A stretch of 64,000 bases of DNA from positions 186,001 through 250,000 of the forward strand of contig NZ_JAGGKM010000001.1 in the NCBI RefSeq assembly GCF_017873715.1, given 5' to 3'. This document shows, piece after piece, positions 26,268-35,365 of the stretch (the stretch's first letter is position 1; each line of letters starts with the position of its first letter). Position numbers and translations under genes: made by a program. The notes beneath the pieces are model-generated. The model made no database searches, had not been told where the DNA came from, and worked only from the letters and a program-made list of their open reading frames with translations. Source of the DNA: Cytobacillus luteolus. GTDB taxonomy: Bacteria > Bacillota > Bacilli > Bacillales > Bacillaceae_L.

Positions 26268-29200
26268 ATGAAAGATCGATCTATTAAAAAGATTTTTAGT
26301 TTACTAATTATCTTTACCATGGTGTTAAGTTTCATGTCGCCGATGGCGAATATGGTACAAGCAGAAGGTGAAGTAATTAGTGTAGCGGATGCTATTGCGA
26401 ACAATAGTGGTACCGCAACTGTAGAAGGGTATATTGTTGGAACTGTTATAAGTGGTACTAGTCATAATTTAGAAGGACCATTTACCACTGCTACGAACTT
26501 ATCTTTAGCAGATTCTCCAAATGAAACAGACCCAACAAAGATTCTACCAGTTCAACTACCGTCTGGTGCGATTCGATCAGGGCTTAATCTTGTAGACAAT
26601 CCAGGGAATCATCATGCAAAAATTCAAATCACTGGTAGTCTATCAGCGTACTTTAGTGTACCGGGCTTAAGAAGTCCAACTTCCTACTCAATCATTGAAC
26701 CTGGCAAAGAACTAGAACCGGACCCACAACCAGAATTAACAACTATCAGCGAAGCACGCCAAAAATCTAAAGGTACTCAGGTTATAATCCAAGGTATTGT
26801 AACAGCAGACAACGCTGCTATCGGTGGAGGTAAACTATCTACATACATTCAAGATGAAACAGCAGGTATTAATGTATTTGCATTTGACCCAACTACTTTT
26901 CCAAGTTTAGTAGAAGGTCAAAAAGTAGAAGTACGTGGAAAGCTAGATGTATTTAATGGTTTGTTAGAAGTAATACCAAATGCTAATGGAATTGAGATTC
27001 TAGCAGAAACTCAAACTTTACCACAACCCAAACCTATTACACTTAAAGACTTACAAAATTCAAGTACAGCAGAACCACTTGAAGGACAACTGGTAACAGT
27101 AAATGGGTATGTCCAATCTGTACCAAGTTCACCAGCAGGTGGAGGTTATAACGTTTCTTTTATCGACAGTGAATTTAATAGCACAACTCTTCGTGTCATG
27201 GAAGGAACAAATGCTATTGGAGCTTTAGAAGAAGGTAAATGGTATGACATTACAGCAATCGTAAGTCAATACAATTCTTATCAACTTCTTCCTCGTAAAG
27301 AGAGTGATATTCAATTAGCTGCGCAGCAGCCAACAGCACCATCGCCAGCAGGGGAATATTTAACAACAGTTAGGTCTGTTACAGACGGTGATACAATTAA
27401 ACTAGCAACTCCAATTTTAGGAGCAGATACTGTTCGTTACGTAAATATTGATACAGCTGAAACGTATCATAAGCCAGTAACTATTGCCGATGAAAACCAA
27501 CTTTATTATGGAAATGCAGCCAAAGAGTATATGAACACATTACTAAAAGCTGGTGACGAAGTAATTATAAAAGTTGGCGAAGAAGCAACAGATGCCTACG
27601 GTCGTCTGTTAGCACAAGTTATTCGTAAATCAGACGGTTTAAATACAAATCTAGAAATGGTAAGAAGCGGCTATGCAACAACGTACTTCATCTGGCCGGT
27701 TGGTGATGAAGCTGATTACAACCTGTTCCAAGCAGCAGTAAAAGAAGCAAAGGATGCTAATCGTGGAATTTGGGATTCTACTAATCCATTAATGGAACTA
27801 CCATTCGAATTCCGTGCACGCGAACAAGGCAAAGGCCTTTTACGTTATGTAGGTAATTCAGATACAAAAACATATGTAACACCAGATAATTTTAAAGAAG
27901 TACCAGTTGAGAAGCGTGTTTTCTTTGCAAATGAAGCAGAAGCACAAGCGAATGGCTATACACCTGTTGATACAGAAGAGCCGTCAAACAACATTTTAGT
28001 ACAACTTTTAGGTGTAAATGACTTACACGGAAAAATTGATGTGACGGGAACTGTGGATGGAGTTAAATATGGAGGTGCAGACTATCTAGCAACCTATTTA
28101 CGCCAAAGAGAAGCAACAAATCCAAACACTTTAATTGTTCATGCAGGTGACATGGTCGGAGGAAGCTCTCCAGTATCAGCGCTTCTACAAGACGAGCCAA
28201 CTGTAGAAATTATGGAGTCAATTGGATTTGACGTGGGTACGGTCGGAAACCATGAATTTGATGAAGGTGTAGAAGAAATGATGCGCTTAATCTATGGTGG
28301 AGACCATCCAAACGGTACGGCAAACTATGATGGAATTAACTTTCCGATGGTTGCAGCAAACGTTGAATACAAAGAAACAGGGGAATTAGTATTACCTCCA
28401 TATGCTATTAAGGATGTTGGAGGAGCAAAAATTGGTTTTATCGGTGTAGCAACGGTAAACACACCAAGTATGATTATAGCAACGGGTAATGAACATATCC
28501 GTTTTACGGACGAAGCAGCAGCGATTAATAAGTTCGTTCCTGAGTTACAAGCACAAGGAATTGAAGCAATTGTAGTACTAGCGCATGTTCCTGGTGACCA
28601 ATCTGGTGAAGGTGCAAGTGGAGACATTGCAAAACTTGCAAGTGCAATTAACGATGCAGTAGATGTAATTTTTGCAGCCCATAACCATGCAAAAGTAAAT
28701 GCGATAGTAGATAATAAGTTAATTGTTCAGGCTTGGGAATATGGTAAAGCTTTTACAGATGTTGATTTAGAAATTGACAGGCTGACTGGTAACATTGTTA
28801 AAAAATCAGCTGAAATCGTAGATGTGATCCAAGAAGGAGTCACTCCAGACCCTGAGGTTGCAGGTATTTTAGCAAAATATTTAGAACAAGTAGGTCCGAA
28901 ACTGAATGAAGTGATTGGAGTAGCTTCCACAGAGATGAGTGGTGGATATGCTTCAAAAGGTCTAATGGGTGACAACGCTCTAGGTAACCTTATTGCAGAT
29001 GGTATGATGAAAGCAATGGATAGTGATTTCGCTCTAATGAATGGTGGGGGAATCCGGGACGATCTTAATGCAGGGGATATTACGTGGAATGAGTTATTCA
29101 ATATTCAACCATTTGGAAACACGTTAGTGAAGCTTGAGGTTACAGGTTTAGATTTAAAACACATTCTTAATACACAATTTAGTAGCTATGGTCCGGATGT

Positions 29201-30023
29201 AAGTATTGGTGGATTTAGCTATACTTGGGATCCAACATTAGGTAAGTATGGTCAGGTAGTTGATATCTATTTACCAGATGGTTCGAAAATTATTCCGGAT
29301 AAAACATATACAGTTACAGTTAATAATTATATGCATCCACATAGCCGTGATAAATATCGTCTAGCTGAACTTGGAGAAAATGCGGTTCAAGGACCAGAAG
29401 ATCTTCAAGCAACAGTTGATTATATTAAGAGTCTTAACATGGAGTCATTTGCTTACCAAGCAGAGGCGCGTATTTCAGAAGACATTACTGCACCAGTTAC
29501 AACTGGCACTCTATCTGAAGCAACACTTGCAGATGGAACGTATTTTGATGCCACAGTTAAGTTAGCTGCAACAGATAGTGGAGTCGGAGTTAACTTTATC
29601 GAATACAGTGTAGATGCTGGAAAGACATGGAGTAAGTATGAAAATCAAATAACCCTTACTGAATCAGGAACAACAACTGTGTTATACCGTGCTCGAGATT
29701 TTGTTTGGAATACAGAAGAGACTCAATCAATTACGGTTGAAATTACAGATGTTTCAGTTGATTCAGCAATTGAGCTGGTTCAATCTATGGATGTATCCAA
29801 AGGGGTAAAAACATCTATATCTGCTCAGTTAAACAATGCAAAACGTGATTTAGAGAACAACCATAAGAATCAAAAAGTAAAAGAAGAATTCATTAATAGA
29901 GGGTATGAAACAATTGCTAAAGTGAGCGAGCGTGTAGGTAAATACAAAGACCAACAAATGCACGAAGCAGACAGAATAAAGCTTATAACACTATTAAACT
30001 ACATCGTCGAATACAAGAAATAA
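26268..30023 (+). CDS. yhcR: Secreted multidomain nuclease / 5'-nucleotidase (YhcR type)
   Basis: A 1251-residue exported protein: signal peptide (1-32), three OB-fold-like modules (about 35-345), a staphylococcal-nuclease domain (about 360-505, with V-R-Y-V-N-I-D-T-A-E and D-A-Y-G-R-L-L giving the catalytic Arg/Glu/Arg set), a metallophosphatase 5'-nucleotidase (about 575-1020, with N-D-L-H-G, H-A-G-D-M, G-N-H-E-F-D-E and N-G-G-G-I-R), an Ig-like module (about 1080-1165) and a C-terminal helical FIMAH-type domain. It should degrade nucleic acid to nucleosides plus phosphate outside the cell. Unlike B. subtilis YhcR, it has no LPxT-type sorting signal. ATG 26268 follows AGGAGAG. Confidence 0.92.
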   Translation: MKDRSIKKIFSLLIIFTMVLSFMSPMANMVQAEGEVISVADAIANNSGTATVEGYIVGTVISGTSHNLEGPFTTATNLSLADSPNETDPTKILPVQLPSGAIRSGLNLVDNPGNHHAKIQITGSLSAYFSVPGLRSPTSYSIIEPGKELEPDPQPELTTISEARQKSKGTQVIIQGIVTADNAAIGGGKLSTYIQDETAGINVFAFDPTTFPSLVEGQKVEVRGKLDVFNGLLEVIPNANGIEILAETQTLPQPKPITLKDLQNSSTAEPLEGQLVTVNGYVQSVPSSPAGGGYNVSFIDSEFNSTTLRVMEGTNAIGALEEGKWYDITAIVSQYNSYQLLPRKESDIQLAAQQPTAPSPAGEYLTTVRSVTDGDTIKLATPILGADTVRYVNIDTAETYHKPVTIADENQLYYGNAAKEYMNTLLKAGDEVIIKVGEEATDAYGRLLAQVIRKSDGLNTNLEMVRSGYATTYFIWPVGDEADYNLFQAAVKEAKDANRGIWDSTNPLMELPFEFRAREQGKGLLRYVGNSDTKTYVTPDNFKEVPVEKRVFFANEAEAQANGYTPVDTEEPSNNILVQLLGVNDLHGKIDVTGTVDGVKYGGADYLATYLRQREATNPNTLIVHAGDMVGGSSPVSALLQDEPTVEIMESIGFDVGTVGNHEFDEGVEEMMRLIYGGDHPNGTANYDGINFPMVAANVEYKETGELVLPPYAIKDVGGAKIGFIGVATVNTPSMIIATGNEHIRFTDEAAAINKFVPELQAQGIEAIVVLAHVPGDQSGEGASGDIAKLASAINDAVDVIFAAHNHAKVNAIVDNKLIVQAWEYGKAFTDVDLEIDRLTGNIVKKSAEIVDVIQEGVTPDPEVAGILAKYLEQVGPKLNEVIGVASTEMSGGYASKGLMGDNALGNLIADGMMKAMDSDFALMNGGGIRDDLNAGDITWNELFNIQPFGNTLVKLEVTGLDLKHILNTQFSSYGPDVSIGGFSYTWDPTLGKYGQVVDIYLPDGSKIIPDKTYTVTVNNYMHPHSRDKYRLAELGENAVQGPEDLQATVDYIKSLNMESFAYQAEARISEDITAPVTTGTLSEATLADGTYFDATVKLAATDSGVGVNFIEYSVDAGKTWSKYENQITLTESGTTTVLYRARDFVWNTEETQSITVEITDVSVDSAIELVQSMDVSKGVKTSISAQLNNAKRDLENNHKNQKVKEEFINRGYETIAKVSERVGKYKDQQMHEADRIKLITLLNYIVEYKK

Positions 30024-30028
30024 CAATA

Positions 30029-30070
30029 AACCTGACCTTCAGCTTACACAAGAAGGTCAGGTTTTTATTT
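30029..30070. terminator. Bidirectional terminator between yhcR and the TSUP gene
   Basis: A perfect 12-bp stem AACCTGACCTTC/GAAGGTCAGGTT is followed by T on the plus strand and overlaps the stop codon of the minus-strand gene. Confidence 0.8.
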
Positions 30071-30940
30071 TGATGCTAATTTCGTTTGTTGCCTTTGTTT
30101 AAAATTTTGAATCGTAAAGTGAACGACTAAAGACAAGGAATAGGCGAGTAAAAGTAATAACCCAATTTCAGCTAAATTTAATAATTTTAGAAGTAAACTT
30201 ATGCCGGTAATCGAATATAATGTTCCTAGATATTTGCGTATCTTCGCATCACTAAAGGTTGAAGTGAAGATAGCACCAATTTGACCACCGATTAACGCAC
30301 CAATTATTAAGGTTCCACTAATTCTATAGTCAATTGGAGTTGACGCAGCATAGGTTAAAAATCCAGCAGTGACGATCATAAGCACGCCAAGTAGGCTTGT
30401 GCCGACTGCATATCTAGAGCGATAGGATAATACTCCTATGAGTAGTGGAACAATGATAAATCCTCCACCAACTCCTAATGTTGTTGAGATGAATCCAGCA
30501 AAAAAACCAATAAAGATTAATTTATATAAGGTAAACTCTTTTCCTATAGAAATCTGATTAACAGTATGTTTTTCTTTTTTTAGTAATAAAGAATAGGCAA
30601 AATATATAATTAGAAGTAGATAACCAACGGGAATGATGGTATCCGCTACATGAAACCTTTCTAAAAATAAAACAAATGGGTACGCAATTTGTGTTGCGAG
30701 TACACCACTAATACCGATGATTAAAGCTGGTTTCCATTGAATGTTTTGTAAACGAAAATGTGCAATAACACCTGAAAATGAAGTACCCATTGTGTACATC
30801 AGGCTAGTTGCAATCGCAAGTACAGGTGAAACATTTAATAGTAATAGAACAGGAGTAAGAACAAATCCCCCACCAATACCGAAGAAACCGGATAACACTC
30901 CAATTCCTATCCCTAGAAGGAGATATATGACGATATCCAC
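30065..30940 (-). CDS. TSUP/TauE-SafE family membrane permease
   Basis: A 291-residue membrane protein with about eight hydrophobic helices and two glycine-rich repeats: G-F-F-G-I-G-G-G-F-V near residue 20 and S-T-T-L-G-V-G-G-G-F-I near 162, the internal duplication of the TSUP family. Members export sulfite, sulfoacetate or thiosulfate or import related anions. It starts after GGAGGAAAA. The divergent region contains a 14-bp palindrome (30982-30995). The substrate is not known. Confidence 0.88.
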   Translation of the reverse strand: MDIVIYLLLGIGIGVLSGFFGIGGGFVLTPVLLLLNVSPVLAIATSLMYTMGTSFSGVIAHFRLQNIQWKPALIIGISGVLATQIAYPFVLFLERFHVADTIIPVGYLLLIIYFAYSLLLKKEKHTVNQISIGKEFTLYKLIFIGFFAGFISTTLGVGGGFIIVPLLIGVLSYRSRYAVGTSLLGVLMIVTAGFLTYAASTPIDYRISGTLIIGALIGGQIGAIFTSTFSDAKIRKYLGTLYSITGISLLLKLLNLAEIGLLLLLAYSLSLVVHFTIQNFKQRQQTKLASK

Positions 30941-30981
30941 AATTTTCCTCCTTTTAAATAAACACTATTTTAATCTTACTA

Positions 30982-30995
30982 TATCCATATGGATA
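30982..30995. promoter_or_regulatory. 14-bp palindrome upstream of the TSUP gene
   Basis: TATCCATATGGATA is a perfect palindrome about 42 bases upstream of the TSUP start codon, a position suited to an operator overlapping the promoter. The regulator is not identified. Confidence 0.35.
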
Positions 30996-31101
30996 AAAAA
31001 AGGGATATACAACACAATTTCCAGATGTTAATACAATGATTAAACTTATTACATTTATATTACAATAATAATTAATTTAAATGAAAATTGTCCATATTGG
31101 T

Positions 31102-31129
31102 TTGAAAGTATCTCATCCTATGTTAGAAT
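31102..31129 (+). promoter_or_regulatory. Sigma-A-type promoter of the SurA-N lipoprotein gene
   Basis: TTGAAA (31102-31107), a 16-bp spacer, and TAGAAT (31124-31129) lie 31 bases before the start codon. Confidence 0.5.
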
Positions 31130-31160
31130 AGCAACTATTCTTGTACAAGGGGGAAGAAAC

Positions 31161-31841
31161 ATGATTAAACATCGAAAAATAGTTATGCTACTTACGAGTA
31201 TTTTACTTGTACTAGGCTTAGTTGGCTGTGGAGCAACTGGACAAGAAGTTAAGGATGAAAGTCAAGAACAGGGTAATGTAGTTGCTGTTGTAAATGATGA
31301 AAATATTTCGCAACAGGAATTCGACGAATCCTTAGATCAACTGAAAATGACATATGCCCAACAAGGAATGAATGTTGAGGACCTACAAGAGGACCAATTA
31401 AAAGAAATGGAACAACAAGTGGTCAACCAACTTGTAAATACTAAGCTACTACTTCAGGCTGCGGAAAAGAATGACATAGAGGCAACAGAAGAAGAGGTTG
31501 AGCAAAGCTTAGTCCAAATTAAAGACCAATTCGAAAATGACGAAGATTTCAAAAGTGCTCTTGAAGCAAATAATCTAACTTTAGATCAACTAGAAAAACA
31601 AATTGCAGAAGAGCTTAAAATTAATCAATATATAACAGAAAATACAGTAGAAGTTACAGTTGAAGAAGAAGAAATCATGGCAATGTATGACCAATACAAA
31701 GAACAAAGTGAAGAAGTGCCAGCTTATGAAGAGGTAAAAGCACAACTAGAACAACAAATTAAGCAGCAAAAAAGCCAAGAAGAATTTGGAAAACTCGTTC
31801 AAAAGCTAAGAGATGATAGTGAGATTGAAGTTTTAATATAA
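31161..31841 (+). CDS. SurA-N domain lipoprotein (PrsA-like without a parvulin domain)
   Basis: A 226-residue lipoprotein: signal peptide ending in L-V-G-C with the lipidated Cys23, followed by a SurA-N chaperone domain (V-A-V-V-N-D-E-N-I-S-Q-Q-E-F at about residue 41) and a Glu/Gln-rich helical end with Q-S-E-E-V-P-A-Y-E-E-V-K. The parvulin PPIase domain found in PrsA is absent, so a pure chaperone role outside the membrane is likely (inference). The start ATG follows AAGGGGGAAG. A strong terminator closes the single-gene unit. Confidence 0.85.
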   Translation: MIKHRKIVMLLTSILLVLGLVGCGATGQEVKDESQEQGNVVAVVNDENISQQEFDESLDQLKMTYAQQGMNVEDLQEDQLKEMEQQVVNQLVNTKLLLQAAEKNDIEATEEEVEQSLVQIKDQFENDEDFKSALEANNLTLDQLEKQIAEELKINQYITENTVEVTVEEEEIMAMYDQYKEQSEEVPAYEEVKAQLEQQIKQQKSQEEFGKLVQKLRDDSEIEVLI

Positions 31842-31863
31842 TGCAGTAAGAAAAATACAATTT

Positions 31864-31911
31864 AAAAATGACCATCAAAATGTGATCTGTTTTGATGGTC
31901 ATTTTTTATTT
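31864..31911 (+). terminator. Terminator of the SurA-N lipoprotein gene
   Basis: A 17-bp stem beginning AAAAATGACCATCAAAA (31864-31880) pairs with 31890-31906, then T. Confidence 0.85.
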
Positions 31912-32048
31912 ACAGAATTTACATGGGGAAGTGTGTATATATGTTAAAATATGTAATAGATTGTGAAATGCAATACTTAAGTAAACATAGCGTTTGTTCA
32001 ATATAAAGCATAACTTATGATGAGTTGAAATTGAGGGGAGAAGTATCA

Positions 32049-32282
32049 ATGAAGAAGGTTATTATTTCTATAATTTCATTTTTTATAGTTTTTGTCGCTA
32101 CTTATTTAATAATTGGTTATTTGCCAAATTTCCGAATTAAATTAGATGCTCCGCCATTAGAATACTTTGTTGAAACCATAAAGCATATGGTGTTTTTCAA
32201 ATCCCTGGTTTCTTTTTTTGTAGGGGTATTGGTATCTGGTGTTTTGCTCATTATTATAAGGCTAAAAATGAAACTACAATGA
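32049..32282 (+). CDS. Small two-helix membrane protein
   Basis: A 77-residue protein with two hydrophobic helices (about residues 2-22 and 46-70) and a short polar loop between them. The start at 32049 is taken because GAGGGGAGAAG precedes it; an in-frame upstream extension is part of the leader. No family recognised. Confidence 0.6.
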   Translation: MKKVIISIISFFIVFVATYLIIGYLPNFRIKLDAPPLEYFVETIKHMVFFKSLVSFFVGVLVSGVLLIIIRLKMKLQ

Positions 32283-32373
32283 ATTTACGTTAAGATCCAT
32301 TCCTTCAATTTTTGTGATTGTGAAGGGTTGCATTTAAAATAACGGATGCGAATGAAAAAATGAGGTGCTATTT

Positions 32374-32799
32374 TTGAAAAAGAAACCATTAATATTAATT
32401 ATATTATTAGCATTATTTTTATTTTCTTGGTTTATAATTTCTATCAATCAACCACCTGAATGGGAAGGAACTTCATCCAGTGGTATTTGGAAAACAACTT
32501 TTGAAGATGAATATAGTCCTAAAGGATTTTGGAACGGATTTTTTACTTGGAATGGTGTGGAGACAATAACGGTTACAAAAATAAGTTTGACAAGGAATGA
32601 TATCGAAATTCATGGTTGGGAGAAAGACGAAACCTTGGAACCTAAGACATCATATAATTACCTAACTACCACAAATACCTTTGATAATAAGAAAGATAAA
32701 TATATATTAACAATTTATTGGAATGACAATAAAGATCAACATTTTGAAGCAATCCACCTATTACCGAAAACAAGGTATTTTGTTTTTCCTAAATTCTAA
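32374..32799 (+). CDS. Hypothetical exported or anchored protein
   Basis: A 141-residue protein with one N-terminal hydrophobic helix (about residues 5-22) and an extracytoplasmic beta-rich remainder (P-P-E-W-E-G-T-S-S-S-G-I-W is the most distinctive start of the domain). TTG 32374 is preferred to GTG 32365 because GAGGTG (32362-32367) would overlap the latter. No family recognised; similar short exported proteins with W-E-G-x-S-x-x-W are common in Bacillus and lack a known role. Confidence 0.6.
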   Translation: MKKKPLILIILLALFLFSWFIISINQPPEWEGTSSSGIWKTTFEDEYSPKGFWNGFFTWNGVETITVTKISLTRNDIEIHGWEKDETLEPKTSYNYLTTTNTFDNKKDKYILTIYWNDNKDQHFEAIHLLPKTRYFVFPKF

Positions 32800-32882
32800 T
32801 ACGGTGTACTTTTCTTTAATAAGCGAATTTAAAAAATAAATACCAAAATGGTTTTAAATTATGTAAATAGGAGGTAGGTTTT

Positions 32883-33239
32883 ATGAGGTCAAACCCAATA
32901 TTAAATCAAATCGGAACTACATTTATTCCTGTTAGTGACATTGAAAGAGCACGTGACTGGTATTGTGAAATACTAGAATTACCTGCAGATGGTGAGATTT
33001 TATTTGGTCACTTATACATATTACCAATGATAGGAACAGGTATTGTATTAGATAGCAAAATATTTTCAGAAGATAACATCTATAAAGCGCCACCTTTTCA
33101 TTTAAATACAAATGATATAGAACAAGCTTATCAATATATGAAAAGCAAAAATGTTGAGATTACAACAAAAATTGAAAATAATCATTGGTTCAATTTCAAG
33201 GACTTAGATGGGAATCATTTAATGATTTGTCAATGTTAG
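32883..33239 (+). CDS. VOC-superfamily (glyoxalase/dioxygenase-like) protein
   Basis: A 118-residue single VOC module: F-I-P-V-S-D-I-E-R-A-R-D-W-Y near the start and F-K-D-L-D-G-N-H-L-M-I at the end are the two halves' marks. Proteins of this superfamily bind a metal and act on, or sequester, small molecules; the substrate cannot be inferred. AGGAGGTAGG provides a strong start signal, and a bidirectional hairpin follows the stop. Confidence 0.8.
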   Translation: MRSNPILNQIGTTFIPVSDIERARDWYCEILELPADGEILFGHLYILPMIGTGIVLDSKIFSEDNIYKAPPFHLNTNDIEQAYQYMKSKNVEITTKIENNHWFNFKDLDGNHLMICQC

Positions 33240-33248
33240 TTGTGTAAT

Positions 33249-33278
33249 AAAAAACGCTTGGATTGTCCAAGCGTTTTG
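33249..33278. terminator. Bidirectional terminator between the VOC and RluA-family genes
   Basis: AAAACGCTTGGA pairs with TCCAAGCGTTTT, with T runs on both strands. Confidence 0.8.
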
Positions 33279-33308
33279 TTTGCAGTGTGTTTTAGTATAT
33301 TATTTCAC

Positions 33309-34217
33309 CTAAATCTCTCTTGGAAAAATTGCAGGTTCATCTAGAAAAGGAGCACGGACCTCAATGCTCTCATCAGTAATCGGGTGTTTTAGTCTTATTT
33401 TAGCAGCATGTAAAGCCTGACGATCAATTTCATCCCTACCACCATATAATACATCCCCAAAAAGTGGATGGCCTATATGACTCATATGTACACGAATTTG
33501 ATGGGTGCGGCCTGTTTGTAACTCTAGTTCAACCAGTGACAAGTCGTTTTTAGAATAATAGTCTAGCACCTTATAATGTGAAATAGCTGTTTGTCCATTC
33601 GGAGATACCCTTCTTCTCGTAGGATGATGACGGTCTCTTCCAATCGGGGCATCAATTTTGCCTTTCGCTTGCTTTATACGGCCCTGGGCAAGTGCGAGAT
33701 AAGTCCGTTTAATCTCTCTAGCTTCTAACATCCTATCTAACATAGCCCCAGCAAGTTTGTGTTTTGCAAAAAGGACTGCACCAGTTGTATCTTTATCCAA
33801 TCGGTGAATGTGACGCACTTTTGTGAATATCCCTTTTGCTTGAAAATAATAAGCTACCCCATTTGCTAAAGTCCCTAGTTGCCCCGGTTCATTAGGGTGG
33901 GTATCAATCTTGGCAGGTTTGTTTACGATCAATAAATGGTCATCCTCGTAAAGCACTTCAATGTCCATATACTCAGGTTCGAATCCAAACTCTTCTTCTG
34001 TAAAAAGATGCACTTGAAGCTTATCTTCTATATGTAAAGTTGAACTCCATGGAGTTGTCTCTCCATTAAGTTTAACACTCTTATTCATTCTAAATTGATG
34101 AAGCAAAGTCTTTGGAGTTTGCCACTTTTCTCTTAGTAATTGTTCTATAGACAGACCAACTAAATTTCTCGGAACATAGACAGTTAGCCATTCTCCTTGT
34201 TTTCCTGTTTTCAACAT
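33309..34217 (-). CDS. yhcT: RluA-family pseudouridine synthase (YhcT)
   Basis: A 302-residue enzyme with the RluA/RluC/RluD signature H-R-L-D-K-D-T-T-G, giving the catalytic Asp141, plus R-T-H-Q-I-R-V-H-M and H-P-L-F-G-D-V-L-Y-G further on. An S4-like N-terminal region (R-N-L-V-G-L-S-I-E-Q-L-L) precedes the catalytic domain. It isomerises uridine to pseudouridine in RNA, probably 23S rRNA, but the site is unknown. The gene is next to yhcU here, as in B. subtilis, though in the opposite orientation. Confidence 0.9.
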   Translation of the reverse strand: MLKTGKQGEWLTVYVPRNLVGLSIEQLLREKWQTPKTLLHQFRMNKSVKLNGETTPWSSTLHIEDKLQVHLFTEEEFGFEPEYMDIEVLYEDDHLLIVNKPAKIDTHPNEPGQLGTLANGVAYYFQAKGIFTKVRHIHRLDKDTTGAVLFAKHKLAGAMLDRMLEAREIKRTYLALAQGRIKQAKGKIDAPIGRDRHHPTRRRVSPNGQTAISHYKVLDYYSKNDLSLVELELQTGRTHQIRVHMSHIGHPLFGDVLYGGRDEIDRQALHAAKIRLKHPITDESIEVRAPFLDEPAIFPREI

Positions 34218-34392
34218 AGGTACACCTCATATAACGTTATATTACCTTAAGTATAGAGGATTAAAGGGCGAAAGGAAAATAGAGTGAAGTTTCGTATCTA
34301 ACATTTGATAGTGTAGGAAACACTTACCTATCCAACTATTATCCTAGCTATGTTATTCTAGTACTATGAAAATGGGATATAGAGGGTGAATT

Positions 34393-34788
34393 TTGGTGAA
34401 AGTGGTATATGCAGCAACTCCTGAGCAGGAAACGCATATCGAAGAGCTAGTCGAGTACATTTACGGTGAGATCTTTCCACGTTACTTTACGGATGAGGAA
34501 ATTGTAAAGTTAGAAAACCTGAATGTATTAGTTCATAACGATGACAATTATAATGGAACATTGAAGGAAGCGTTTCAACTAATTTCAAGTTTACAAGCGT
34601 TAATTGCAGTAGTTGAAACAGTGAAAGACGAGGAGATTTTACTTAGCCATCGTGAAATCTTTGAAAAAAATGTGAAAACACTTGATGAATTTGGCTATTC
34701 TTTTCCTTTTAACATTGAGCAATTTCGTGCACCGAAGGATGAAATTATAAGTAAATTTTCTAAAGCGGCTAACCTGTATCTGGCTTAA
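34393..34788 (+). CDS. yhcU: YhcU-like DUF5365 protein
   Basis: A 131-residue soluble protein of the YhcU family, helical after a short N-terminal strand (V-K-V-V-Y-A-A-T-P-E-Q), with Y-G-E-I-F-P-R-Y-F and L-I-S-S-L-Q-A-L-I as recognisable stretches. It starts with TTG 34393 or the adjacent GTG 34396 after AGAGGGTGAA. The family has no known function. Its position between yhcT and yhcV supports the name. Confidence 0.8.
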   Translation: MVKVVYAATPEQETHIEELVEYIYGEIFPRYFTDEEIVKLENLNVLVHNDDNYNGTLKEAFQLISSLQALIAVVETVKDEEILLSHREIFEKNVKTLDEFGYSFPFNIEQFRAPKDEIISKFSKAANLYLA

Positions 34789-34797
34789 AACACTACA

Positions 34798-34836
34798 TAA
34801 AAAATCCCACTTCATTATCGAAGAGGGATTTTTTTA
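34798..34836 (+). terminator. Terminator of yhcU
   Basis: AAATCCCACTT pairs with AAGAGGGATTT with small mismatches, and a T run follows. Confidence 0.75.
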
Positions 34837-34867
34837 TTGGTTCTGTTATACTTATTTGATTTCAACT

Positions 34868-35345
34868 AGGGGTACGGACAGGTTGAGTAGTATGGGAGAA
34901 AAACGAGTCCGATCCGGTGAGTATTCGGACAGGTTGAGTGATAGAGGAAGCAAACAAGTCTGAATCCCGCAAGGATTCCGACAGGTTGAGCAGTAGAGGA
35001 GGCAAACAAGTCTGAATCCCGCACGGATTTCGACAGGTTGAGCAGTAGAGGAGGCAAACAAGTCCGAATACCGCACGGATTTCGACAGGTTGAGCAGTAG
35101 AGGAGGCAAACAAGTCCGAATACCGCACGGATTCCGACAGGTTGAGAAGTAGAGGAGGCAAACAAGTCCGAATACCGCACGGATTCCGACAGGTTGAGCA
35201 GTAGAGGAGGCAAACAAGTCTGAATCCCGCACGGATTCCGACAAGTTGAGCAGTATAGAAGGAAAACAAGTCCGAATCCCGTGAGTATTCGGACAGGTTA
35301 AGTGGCAGAGGAAGAAAACGAGTCCGAATCCACACAGGATCCAGA
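34868..35345 (+). repeat. Tandem-repeat array D (52 bp units, nine copies)
   Basis: The GACAGGTTGAG motif recurs with unit starts at 34876, 34927, 34979, 35031, 35083, 35135, 35187, 35239 and 35291; the first step is 51 bp and the remaining seven are exactly 52 bp. A unit contains GGATTCCGACAGGTTGAGC, an AGTAGAGGAGGCAAACAAG middle and GTCCGAATCCCG. GTCCGAATCC and GGATTCGGAC at unit junctions can form hairpins. All three minus-strand frames appear open through the array because 52 is not a multiple of three, but this is a repeat artefact. Same family as array E. Confidence 0.9.
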
Positions 35346-35365
35346 CTCGTAACAAAGCTACTAAC

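Noticed and set aside
29371-29565. Plus-strand ORF inside yhcR in another frame
   Set aside because: It lies within the 5'-nucleotidase-coding region, and its composition is that of an out-of-frame reading.
34852-35355. Long minus-strand ORFs in all three frames through array D, with repeated peptides such as T-C-R-N-P-C-G-I
   Set aside because: They arise because a 52-bp unit is read in a frame that shifts each unit and lacks stops; no start signal or family, and all frames look alike.
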